Below are positions 25,420 through 32,746 of a DNA stretch of 64,000 nt, piece by piece (position 1 is the first letter of the stretch; every line of letters starts with the position of its first letter). The notes beneath the pieces were generated by a model. That model was given only the letters and a program-made list of their open reading frames with translations. It ran no database searches and was not told the origin of the DNA. Made by a program: the position numbers and the translations under genes. The DNA comes from Streptomyces sp. KL109B (GTDB taxonomy: Bacteria; Actinomycetota; Actinomycetes; Streptomycetales; Streptomycetaceae), in assembly GCF_030766935.1 (NCBI RefSeq), contig NZ_JASERL010000015.1:1-64000 (forward strand), in the 5' to 3' direction.

Positions 25420-26633
25420 GGCGCTCTTTCGGCGGCGGGCCTGTGGGCCACGGGCAGCCGTGCGGTGACCCGGAATCCGCCGTGCGGGCCCGGCCCGCTG
25501 CGCGCGCTGCCGCCGCAGGCCGCGGCGCGCTCCTCGATACCGACGAGCCCGCGGCCCGCATCGGGCCCCGGCGCGCCGCCGCCGGTTCCGTCGTCCGTCA
25601 CGGTGATCGCCAACTCCCGTTCCCCCCAGTCGAGTTGTACGTCCGCTCGGGCAGCGTACGCGTGCTTGACGGTGTTGGTCAGGGCTTCCTGGACGATGCG
25701 GTACGCGGCCGTCTCCGTTTCGGGGCCGAGGGGGCGGGGCGGCCCTGTGATGTCCAGGGTGACGGTCACGTCGGTGCTCGCGGAGACCTGGCGGATCAGG
25801 TCGGGGAGGCGGGCGAGGCCGGGGACGGGGGCTTCGAGGCCGCCGCTCCTGCCGTTCCCGGTGTCCGTCAACACGCCGAGGATCAGGCGGAGTTGCTGCA
25901 TGGCCTCGCGTCCGGCGCCCGCGATGGCGTCGAACGCGGCCTCGGCCCGCGCGGGGTTGCTGCGCACCACGACGGGTCCCGCCTCGGCCTGTACGACCAT
26001 GAGGCTGACGGCGTGGCCGACGACGTCGTGCATGTCGCGGGCGATGCGGGCGCGTTCGCTGGCGACGGCCCTGGCGCGGTCGTTCGCGCGCTCCCGTTCC
26101 ACGGCGCGGGCGCGTTCCTCCAGGGCGGCGGTGTACGCGCGTTGGGTACGGGCGAGCACGCCGAAACCGAAGGCGCTGAGCAGGCTGAGCAGGTGGAAGG
26201 CGTACTCGAAGGGCTCGGCGTGCTCTTTCATCGCCATCGTCGCCGAGGCGCCGATCATCCAGCCGACGAGCATGACGCGGCGCCGTATCGGGTCCGAGTA
26301 CGCGGCGACCGTGTAGAGCACGACGAGCCCGCCGTACGCGACGTCCGGCGGCGGCGCGTGGTACACGGCCATCGCCGGGGTGGCACAGGAGACGGCGGAC
26401 GCGCACAGGAACGGCGCGCGCCGCCGCCAGATCAGCGGCACCGCCGTGCCCGCGCCCAGCAGGAAGCCCTGCCAGGACAGCGGGTCGCCGTCCTCGTCGG
26501 GGAAGAGGAACTGCAGCGACACGGCGAACAGGACGAGGGCCGCGAGGGCCCCGTCGACGACGTACGGGCCGGCGCGGTGCGGCAGCCGCATGGTGCGGCT
26601 CGACAGCAGCGGAGTTCGGCTCGGCAGGCGCAT
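25416..26633 (-). CDS. Sensor histidine kinase (HisKA_3 type)
   Basis: 405 residues from ATG 26633, chosen because GAGGAG lies 7 bases upstream. The N-terminus has four or five membrane segments (YVVDGALAALVLFAVSLQFL, FLCASAVSCATPAMAVY). A coiled segment (RAYTAALEERARAVERERAN) leads to the phospho-acceptor histidine in RIARDMHDVVGHAVSLMVV, and the ATPase domain has EALTNTVKHAY and VTDDGTGGG. The membrane sensor is small, with no large extracellular loop, so the signal is probably in the membrane. It forms a co-translated pair with the response regulator. Confidence 0.9.
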   Translation of the reverse strand: MRLPSRTPLLSSRTMRLPHRAGPYVVDGALAALVLFAVSLQFLFPDEDGDPLSWQGFLLGAGTAVPLIWRRRAPFLCASAVSCATPAMAVYHAPPPDVAYGGLVVLYTVAAYSDPIRRRVMLVGWMIGASATMAMKEHAEPFEYAFHLLSLLSAFGFGVLARTQRAYTAALEERARAVERERANDRARAVASERARIARDMHDVVGHAVSLMVVQAEAGPVVVRSNPARAEAAFDAIAGAGREAMQQLRLILGVLTDTGNGRSGGLEAPVPGLARLPDLIRQVSASTDVTVTLDITGPPRPLGPETETAAYRIVQEALTNTVKHAYAARADVQLDWGERELAITVTDDGTGGGAPGPDAGRGLVGIEERAAACGGSARSGPGPHGGFRVTARLPVAHRPAAERAP

Positions 26634-26771
26634 GGTGCGGCTCCTCGTGGCCCGGTCCAGGCGCGGGATGACTGGATGTCCCGCGAGCCCAGTATCGAGG
26701 CGGCGGCCCGCCCAACTCCTCACCGGGGAGAGGGATTTCGGGCCGCCGCACGCACCAGTTCCTCCGGGTGC

Positions 26772-27710
26772 CTAGAAGGGGCGGTCCCCCGCGATGGCGA
26801 CGCGTTCGGCGACCCGGCGGGCGTCGCCGTAGTCGGCGACCGCGTAGTGCTGGGTGGCCCGGTTGTCCCAGAACGCGATGTCGCCCGCCTGCCAGTGGAA
26901 CCGCACCTGGAACTCCGGCACGTGCGCCTGCTGGTAGAGCAGCCGCAGCAGCCGGTCGCTCTCGGCGCGCTCCATGCCGAGGATCCGGGTGGTGAAGGAG
27001 GTGTTCACGAACAGCATGCGGCGCCCGGTCTCGGGGTGGCGGCGCACGACGGGGTGGACGACCGGCGGGAACAACTCCTGCCACTGGGCGAGCCGTTCGG
27101 GACCGTAGAAGCGGCGGAAGCCCGGCAGGAAGTCGTGCTCGGCCTCGGCGCCCTCGATGCGCGCCTTCACGTCGTCGGACAGGTTGTCGTACGCGGCCGC
27201 CATGTCGGCCCACATGGTGTCGCCGCCGAACGGCGGGACCTCGCGCAGCTGCAACACGGCGCCCAGGGCGGGGCGTTCGCGGAAGGTGACGTCGGTGTGC
27301 CACACGTTCTCGTAGCTGGGCACGCCGCCGGCGCCCTTGTCGAAGCGGACGACGTCGTCGCTGTCGCCGCGCTCCAGGATCGGGTTGGTCTCCAACTCGC
27401 CCCAGTTCAGGGCGAATTCACGCTGCCGCTCGCTGCTGAGGTGCTGGCCGCGGAAGAACAGGACCTTCCATTCGAGCAGCGCCCGGTTCAACTCCTCGCG
27501 CAGCTCCGGGGAGATCGGCCGGTTCAGGTCGAGGCCGCGGATCTCGGCGCCGATGGTGGCGCCCTGCGGGACCAGCTCGAAGAGTTCGTAGGGGCGGTCC
27601 TGCCAGCCCTCGGGGGTGCGGTTCAGGACGCGACGCCCCTCGTAGAGGCCGTCGGCGGGGATGTGGGCGGGGCGGAGCGTCTGGGTGGGCGGGGTGTCGA
27701 TGACGGACAT
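26772..27710 (-). CDS. TauD-family alpha-ketoglutarate dioxygenase
   Basis: 312 residues from ATG 27710, preceded by GGAGAG. The Fe(II) site is visible: WHTDVTF supplies the His-x-Asp pair, and QHYAVADYG the distal histidine near the C-terminus, with R in the GDARRVAERV segment probably binding alpha-ketoglutarate. The motif GAEIRGLDLNRPI is typical of TauD. These enzymes hydroxylate taurine, sulfonates or related carboxylates to release sulfite or to functionalise a substrate. No sulfonate transporter is adjacent; the nearest such importer is at 15-18 kb. Substrate is therefore uncertain. Confidence 0.87.
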   Translation of the reverse strand: MSVIDTPPTQTLRPAHIPADGLYEGRRVLNRTPEGWQDRPYELFELVPQGATIGAEIRGLDLNRPISPELREELNRALLEWKVLFFRGQHLSSERQREFALNWGELETNPILERGDSDDVVRFDKGAGGVPSYENVWHTDVTFRERPALGAVLQLREVPPFGGDTMWADMAAAYDNLSDDVKARIEGAEAEHDFLPGFRRFYGPERLAQWQELFPPVVHPVVRRHPETGRRMLFVNTSFTTRILGMERAESDRLLRLLYQQAHVPEFQVRFHWQAGDIAFWDNRATQHYAVADYGDARRVAERVAIAGDRPF

Positions 27711-27798
27711 GAGGCTCTCCGAAGGCACGCGGTGATGGGGGTGCGGGCGATGCCCGTACGTGCGCGGCCCGCACCAGGGTCGGCGGGGCGCGGCGGAA

Positions 27799-27831
27799 AA
27801 ACGTGCGGTGACGTAATAAACGTACGGTGAC
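27799..27831. promoter_or_regulatory. Direct repeat AAACGTRCGGTGAC, candidate operator
   Basis: AAACGTGCGGTGAC at 27799 and AAACGTACGGTGAC at 27818 differ at one base and are 19 bp apart, start to start. They lie about 90 bp upstream of the TauD-like gene start in AT-richer DNA, a position that suits a regulator site. No regulator gene is adjacent. Confidence 0.45.
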
Positions 27832-27980
27832 TTAAGCGACGAGGGACTTCAGATGTCCGCTACAAGCCGCTGCGCGCACAACCACATCGGTCCGGCACGA
27901 TGGCCGTTCCGGGAGCGTGGGTGCGATGCGTGAACATGCCCCCCATCCTGCGGCTTGGTTGATCATCCCGTCAAGTGCCG

Positions 27981-28015
27981 CGAGGCCGGCCCCGCATGCT
28001 GCGGGACCGGCCTCG
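27981..28015 (-). terminator. Terminator-like hairpin after the GAPDH gene
   Basis: CGAGGCCGGCCCCGCA and TGCGGGACCGGCCTCG form a 16-bp stem (one mismatch) around a 3-base loop, 20 bp after the GAPDH stop. There is no long T-run, common for Streptomyces terminators. Confidence 0.75.
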
Positions 28016-28035
28016 GGTGCTGTACGCGCGCGTGG

Positions 28036-29481
28036 TCAGGCGGTGGGCGCCGGGAACGTCGGGTACTCGACGCCGGAGACGTGCTGGACGACGCGGATCA
28101 CCTGGCACGAGTAGCCGAACTCGTTGTCGTACCAGAGGTAGAGGATCGCGTTGTCGCCGTCGACCTTGGTCGGGCCCGCGTCGACGATCGAGGCGTGCCG
28201 CGAGCCGATGAAGTCGCTGGAGACCGCGTCGGGCGAGTCCGTGAAGTCGATCTGGCGGCGCAGCGGCGAGGTCAGCGAGACGTCGCGGAGGTGGTCGAGA
28301 ACCTCCTCGCGAGTCGTCTCGCGGCCCAGGCGCAGACTGAGGATGGCGATCGAGACGTCCGGGACGGGCACGCGGATCGAGGAGCCGGTGATCGGCGCCT
28401 TGAGGTCCGGCAGGGCCTTCGCGACGGCGGAGGCGGCGCCGGTCTCGGTGATGACCATGTTGAGCGGCGCGGACCGGCCGCGGCGGTCGGCCTTGTGGTA
28501 GTTGTCCAGCAGGTTCTGGTCGTTGGTGAACGAGTGGACGGTCTCCACGTGACCGCGCACCACGCCGTACTCGTCGGCCATCGCCTTGAGCGGCGGCACG
28601 ATCGCGTTGGTGGTGCAGGAGGCGCAGGACAGGATGTTCTCGTCCGGCTTGATCATGTCGTGGTTGACGCCGTGCACGATGTTCGGCACGTCGCCCTTGC
28701 CGGGCGCGGTGAGGACGACCTTGTCGATACCGGGGCGCAGGTGCGTGGAGAGGCCCTCGCGGTCGCGCCACTTGCCGGTGTTGTCGATGAGGATGGCGTC
28801 CTTGATGCCGTACGCCGTGTAGTCGACCTCGGAGGGGTCGTTGGCGTAGATCACCTTGATCGCGTTGCCGTTGGCGTTGATCGTGCTGTTCGCCTCGTCA
28901 ACGGTGATCGTGCCCTGGAACTGGCCGTGGATCGAGTCACGGCGCAGCAAGGAGGCGCGCTTCACGAGATCCTGCTCGCCGCCGCCGCGCACGACGATGG
29001 CGCGCAGCCGCAGCCCGTTGCCGGAGCCCGCCTTCTCGATGAGCAGGCGGGCGACGAGGCGGCCGATGCGGCCGAAGCCGTACAGGACGACGTCGCGGCC
29101 CTCACCGCGCTCCAGCTTCAGGGCGCCGGTGGCGCCCGCGACGGCCTCGGCGGTGAACTCCTCGACGCTCAGGCCCCGTTCGTCGGCCTTGTACGTCGCG
29201 GCGAGCATGCCGATGTCGATCTGGGAGGGCCCGAGGTCGAGCTCGGCGAGGGCCTTCAGGAAGGGCATCGTCTCGGTGACCGAGAGCTCCTCGCCGGCGA
29301 TCTGGCGGGCGAATCGGTGGGCCTTGAGCAGGCTGACCACCGACTTGTTCACCAAGGAGCGGCTGTGCAGCAGGACGTTCACGTCCCGCTCGCGGTGCAG
29401 CTTCCCGATGATCGGGATCATTGCCTCCGCGGTCTCCTCGCGGTGCTTCCAGTTGGTGAACGAGTCGTCGTTGACAGTCAC
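28036..29481 (-). CDS. gap: Glyceraldehyde-3-phosphate dehydrogenase, long form
   Basis: 481 residues. The catalytic GAPDH core is preceded by about 125 extra residues of helical sequence (MLAATYKADERGLSVEEF), characteristic of the long actinobacterial class. The NAD-binding start is VVLYGFGRIGRLVARLLIEK, and the catalytic cysteine is in SCASCTTNAIVPPLKAM. The C-terminus has VDGDNAILYLWYDNEFGYS, with the tryptophan-tyrosine-asparagine typical of GAPDH. It oxidises glyceraldehyde-3-phosphate to 1,3-bisphosphoglycerate in glycolysis. Start GTG 29481 has AAAGAG upstream. A typical GAPDH is about 335 residues, so the N-terminal extension is a notable, family-specific feature. Confidence 0.92.
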   Translation of the reverse strand: MTVNDDSFTNWKHREETAEAMIPIIGKLHRERDVNVLLHSRSLVNKSVVSLLKAHRFARQIAGEELSVTETMPFLKALAELDLGPSQIDIGMLAATYKADERGLSVEEFTAEAVAGATGALKLERGEGRDVVLYGFGRIGRLVARLLIEKAGSGNGLRLRAIVVRGGGEQDLVKRASLLRRDSIHGQFQGTITVDEANSTINANGNAIKVIYANDPSEVDYTAYGIKDAILIDNTGKWRDREGLSTHLRPGIDKVVLTAPGKGDVPNIVHGVNHDMIKPDENILSCASCTTNAIVPPLKAMADEYGVVRGHVETVHSFTNDQNLLDNYHKADRRGRSAPLNMVITETGAASAVAKALPDLKAPITGSSIRVPVPDVSIAILSLRLGRETTREEVLDHLRDVSLTSPLRRQIDFTDSPDAVSSDFIGSRHASIVDAGPTKVDGDNAILYLWYDNEFGYSCQVIRVVQHVSGVEYPTFPAPTA

Positions 29482-29508
29482 GTGCGTCTCTTTCGAGCTA
29501 GGCGGCGC

Positions 29509-30729
29509 TCATATGCTAACCCGCCCGTTCGGCTGATCGATCAGCGGGCCGATTCCCAGGTCGGCGAAGCGCTCGCCGATGCGGCAGTGGGTGGCCGCGT
29601 CGGGGTGCAGGGCGTCCGGCAGCGGGAGCTCCGCGTGGTCCTGCTCGCCGTACAGCTCGCGGCCGTCGAGGTAGTGCAGGTTCGGGTCCTCGGCGGCGCG
29701 CTGGGCGACGATGCGGGCCAGCTCGGCGCGGATCGTCTCAAGGGTGAGCTTGCCCTGGGCGACTTCGGCCGGGTCGCCCGTGGCCATGAACTTCAGCTGG
29801 CCGCTCGCGAGCGTGCTGAAGTCGGGGGCGCCGGGTCCCGGGGTCTGCTCGTGGATCGGGCAGAAGATCGGCGAGACGACGAGGAGCGGGGTCGTCGGGT
29901 GGCCCTCGCGGATGGTGTCGAGGAAGCCGTGGACGGCCGGGGTGAAGGCCCGCATGCGCATCAGGTCGGCATTGACGACATTGATCCCGAGCTTGACGCT
30001 GATGATGTCGGCCGGGGTGTCCCGCAGGGTGCGCGCGGTGAACGGGTCGATCAACGCGCCGCCGCCGAACCCCAGGTTGATCAGCTCGACGCCGCCGTGG
30101 GACGCGGCGAGCGCGGGCCAGGTGGTCGTCGGGCTCGCGGCGTCGGAGCCGTGGCTGATGGAGCTGCCGTGGTGCAGCCACACCGTGCGTCCGGCGTCCT
30201 CGGCGTCCCCGGCGGGCGCGAGGGGTTCTACGGGGGCGTCCGTGCGCAGGTCGGCCAGTTCGGTGGTCTCGTTGTGCGGGAGCCAGATCTCGACGGTCTT
30301 GGCGGCGTCGGGCAGGCCGTCGAAGCGCAGCGTGCCGGGCTCGCCGGTCGTGTGCTCGAAGCTCCCCTTCGTCATGTCGATGGTCAGGGTGTCGCCGCCC
30401 GCGACGCTCCCCTGCCGGGTGAGCCGCCCGTCCACGAGCAGGTCGTAGAGGCCGTCGGGGCGCGGGGGCACGCCTACGTAGACGCGCTTGGTCGGCACCG
30501 TGTCGAGTTCGACGACCGTGGCGCGGGTACGGAAGGCGAGGCGGACGCCGGCGGGCTGGGACTCGGCCATGGCCAGCTGGGGGTCCGTGTTCTGGGCGCG
30601 GGCCCAGTCGGGGAGGCGGTGCGGGAGGAGGCCGCCGCGTGCGGTGCGCTCAATGTCGATCGCGCCGTGGACGAGCTCGTCCGTTATGGGGGTACTGGTC
30701 AAGCCATGGACGGGGTTCGGGGTGTTCAT
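29509..30729 (-). CDS. SGNH/GDSL-type hydrolase with N-terminal domain
   Basis: 406 residues from ATG 30729. An N-terminal beta-rich carbohydrate-binding-like domain precedes the SGNH core: HHGSSISHGSDA holds the catalytic serine, GFGGGALID the glycine block, KLGINVVNAD the asparagine block, and DALHPDAA near the C-terminus the Asp-x-x-His catalytic pair. Enzymes of this fold hydrolyse acyl or acetyl esters on sugars or polysaccharides. No signal peptide is obvious, so it probably acts inside the cell. It is 27 bp upstream of the GAPDH gene on the same strand and may share its transcript. A longer start at 30777 is possible. Confidence 0.82.
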   Translation of the reverse strand: MNTPNPVHGLTSTPITDELVHGAIDIERTARGGLLPHRLPDWARAQNTDPQLAMAESQPAGVRLAFRTRATVVELDTVPTKRVYVGVPPRPDGLYDLLVDGRLTRQGSVAGGDTLTIDMTKGSFEHTTGEPGTLRFDGLPDAAKTVEIWLPHNETTELADLRTDAPVEPLAPAGDAEDAGRTVWLHHGSSISHGSDAASPTTTWPALAASHGGVELINLGFGGGALIDPFTARTLRDTPADIISVKLGINVVNADLMRMRAFTPAVHGFLDTIREGHPTTPLLVVSPIFCPIHEQTPGPGAPDFSTLASGQLKFMATGDPAEVAQGKLTLETIRAELARIVAQRAAEDPNLHYLDGRELYGEQDHAELPLPDALHPDAATHCRIGERFADLGIGPLIDQPNGRVSI

Positions 30730-30793
30730 GATGGCGTCAATCCGTTGATCAAGGGTGTGCTGAGTGTGGACGGGCACGTGGACCGTTGAGCGG

Positions 30794-31366
30794 TTACGCC
30801 TGTGCGGGCCAGTTCCGCAGCAGGGCGTCGAGTGCGTCCAGGGAGCGCGCCCAGCTCTCGTCCGAGTCGGGTGCGCTGTGGCTGAATCCGCCGGCCAATT
30901 CGAGGCTTACGTAGCCGTGGAAGACGCTGCCGAGGAGTCGGACGGCGTGGGTCTGGTCGGGCTCGGTGAGGTCGTAGCCGCGCAGGACGGCCCGCGACAT
31001 CCGCGCGTGCCGCACTCCCGCGCTCGCCGCCGCCGTCTCCGGGTCGAGCCGGTACTGGGCGGCGGCGTAGCGGCCGGGGTGTTCGCGGGCGTAGTCGCGG
31101 TAGACGTTGGCGAAGGCGGTGAGCGCGTCCTTGCCGGAGCGCCCGGCGAGGGCCTCGGCGGCCCGGTCGGCGAGCTCCTGGAGGGCGATCAGGGCAATGC
31201 GCGTCTTCAGCTCGTGCGAGCTCTTGACGTGCGAGTACAGGCTCGCGACCTTGACGTCGAAGCGCCGGGCGAGGGCGGAGACGGTCACGTGCTCGAACCC
31301 GACCTCGTCCGCGAGCTCGGCCCCGGCGCGGGCGAGCCGCTCCGCGGTCAGTCCGACGCGTGCCAT
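30794..31366 (-). CDS. TetR-family regulator (WHG-domain type)
   Basis: 190 residues. Residues ~10-55 form the TetR helix-turn-helix (FEHVTVSALARRFDVKVASL, YSHVKSSHEL). The C-terminal domain belongs to the WHG/TetR_C_33 type (AREHPGRYAAAQYRL). Start ATG 31366. It is the last of a run on this strand and probably regulates itself and the SGNH hydrolase 64 bp downstream. A perfect inverted repeat lies upstream at 31424-31442. Confidence 0.85.
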   Translation of the reverse strand: MARVGLTAERLARAGAELADEVGFEHVTVSALARRFDVKVASLYSHVKSSHELKTRIALIALQELADRAAEALAGRSGKDALTAFANVYRDYAREHPGRYAAAQYRLDPETAAASAGVRHARMSRAVLRGYDLTEPDQTHAVRLLGSVFHGYVSLELAGGFSHSAPDSDESWARSLDALDALLRNWPAQA

Positions 31367-31423
31367 GCCCGTACGACCTCTCGCTCAGCCCCCTCCGATC
31401 ACTACCGACAACCACTCTGCACC

Positions 31424-31442
31424 TGCCTAATACCTTTAGGCA
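31424..31442. promoter_or_regulatory. Inverted repeat TGCCTAA-N5-TTAGGCA, candidate TetR operator
   Basis: Perfect 7-bp arms with a 5-bp spacer (TACCT), 58 bp upstream of the TetR gene start and in the AT-richest part of the intergenic space. This is the size and spacing expected of a TetR-type operator, so autoregulation is likely. Confidence 0.55.
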
Positions 31443-31467
31443 AATCCGATGGAGCCTTAGGCGGGGA

Positions 31468-32232
31468 TCATCCGCCGACGAGCGCCCGCAACGACACGTA
31501 GAAGACCGACGGGCCGAGGAGGCAGCCGACGCCCGTGTAGAAGGTGGCCGTCATCGCCCCGTACGGGACGAGGCGCTTGTCAGTGGCGGCGAGGCCGCCC
31601 GCGACACCGGACGTCGTGCCGAGCAGGCCGCCGAAGGCCATCGCCGACTTGGCGTTGTTCAGGCCGATGAGGCGCGCCACCAGCGGCGTACCCACCATCA
31701 CCACCACGGACTTCACAAGGCCGGCGGCGACCGACAGCGCGATCACGTCCGAACTCGCGCCCACCGCCGTGCCCGTGACCGGGCCGACGATGTACGTGGC
31801 GGCGCCCGCGCCGATGGTCGCGAGCGAGGCCGCGTCGCGGTAGCCGAAGGCCGCGGCGACGAGGGCCCCGGCGACGAAGGAGACGACGACGCCCAGCAGG
31901 ATCGACAGCGCGCCGGACGGGCCGGCCCGCTTGATCTCCTTCAGGTCGACGCCGTACGCCGTGGCGACGATCGCGAAGTCCCGCAGCATCGCGCCGCCCA
32001 TGAGGCTCATCCCGGAGAGCGCGGTGATGTCGGCGACGCCCGCCTCTCCCCCGGTCGCCGAGCCGCCCCAGTAGGCGAGCGCGAGGCCTAGGACGATGGC
32101 GATGGCGGAGCCCTGGAGCCGCCCGCGGGTCAGCTTCTTGGAGAGCCACGCCGAGACCGCCATCAGGGTGCCGACGAGGGCGAAGGCGACGATGAGCCCG
32201 TTGTCCTTGCAGACGGAGACGAAGGTATCCAC
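31468..32232 (-). CDS. madM: Malonate transporter subunit MadM
   Basis: 254 residues, with about eight membrane segments. The sequence has SGMSLMGGAMLRDFAIVATA, IGAGAATYIVGPVTGTAVGA and GLLGTTSGVAGGLAATDKRL, matching the large subunit of the two-component MadLM malonate:sodium (or proton) symporter first described in Malonomonas rubra. Start GTG 32232 is one base after the madL stop. It lies next to malonyl-CoA enzymes, so its substrate is well supported by context. Confidence 0.9.
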   Translation of the reverse strand: MDTFVSVCKDNGLIVAFALVGTLMAVSAWLSKKLTRGRLQGSAIAIVLGLALAYWGGSATGGEAGVADITALSGMSLMGGAMLRDFAIVATAYGVDLKEIKRAGPSGALSILLGVVVSFVAGALVAAAFGYRDAASLATIGAGAATYIVGPVTGTAVGASSDVIALSVAAGLVKSVVVMVGTPLVARLIGLNNAKSAMAFGGLLGTTSGVAGGLAATDKRLVPYGAMTATFYTGVGCLLGPSVFYVSLRALVGG

Positions 32233-32233
32233 G

Positions 32234-32656
32234 TCAGACCCCCTGCTTCTCGGCGGCGGGCTCTTCAACAGGGGTGTCGTTCAAGGGCGGCAGCGGTTCC
32301 GCCTTGCCGCCGATCCGTGCGACCGCCGGCACCAGGGCGAATCCCGCGACGAGCGCGACAAGGCCCGCCAACAGCGCCATCGGCCCGCCGGTCACCGCCT
32401 TGTAGACGTTCTGCGTCGACGCCATCGCGATCACGATGGGGATGTACATCGCGCTCCAGAAGAGCACGCCCTGCTCGCTGGCCTCGGGGAACTTCCCCCT
32501 CTGGCGCAGCCAGTGCGTCGCGAACACCAGCATGATCATGGCGAAGCCGACGCCGCCGACATTGGCGTCGACGCCGAGCGCCGCGCCCAGATATTCACCG
32601 ACGAGCGTGCCCGTGAGCATGCACACCGCCAGCGCCGCTACTCCATAGAGGACCAT
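32234..32656 (-). CDS. madL: Malonate transporter subunit MadL
   Basis: 140 residues with four membrane segments (VCMLTGTLVGEYLGAALG, NVGGVGFAMIMLVFATHWL, GPMALLAGLVALVAGFALVP), the size and features of MadL, the small subunit that acts with MadM. The charged tail (PPLNDTPVEEPAAEKQGV) faces the cytoplasm. Ribosome site TGGAG is upstream of ATG 32656. It is 90 bp downstream of the malonyl-CoA enzyme gene, on the same strand. Confidence 0.9.
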   Translation of the reverse strand: MVLYGVAALAVCMLTGTLVGEYLGAALGVDANVGGVGFAMIMLVFATHWLRQRGKFPEASEQGVLFWSAMYIPIVIAMASTQNVYKAVTGGPMALLAGLVALVAGFALVPAVARIGGKAEPLPPLNDTPVEEPAAEKQGV

Positions 32657-32702
32657 CGTCTACTCCACATTGAGAGACCGGGACAGAACACAGAGGTAAG
32701 AA

Positions 32703-32746
32703 GGCAGAGAGAAAGGGGCAGAGAGAAGGGGGCAGAGAGAAGGGGG
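32703..32746 (+). repeat. Short tandem repeat in a homopurine tract
   Basis: About three 14-15 bp units of GGGGCAGAGAGAAG in an unbroken run of purines on the plus strand, between the malonyl-CoA enzyme gene and madL. On the transcribed strand it is all pyrimidine. Confidence 0.75.

Noticed and set aside
26772..27710. Taurine dioxygenase with adjacent taurine transport
   Set aside because: The enzyme family is right, but no transporter is adjacent and the sulfonate-type importer is 8 kb away with other genes between, so taurine was not claimed.
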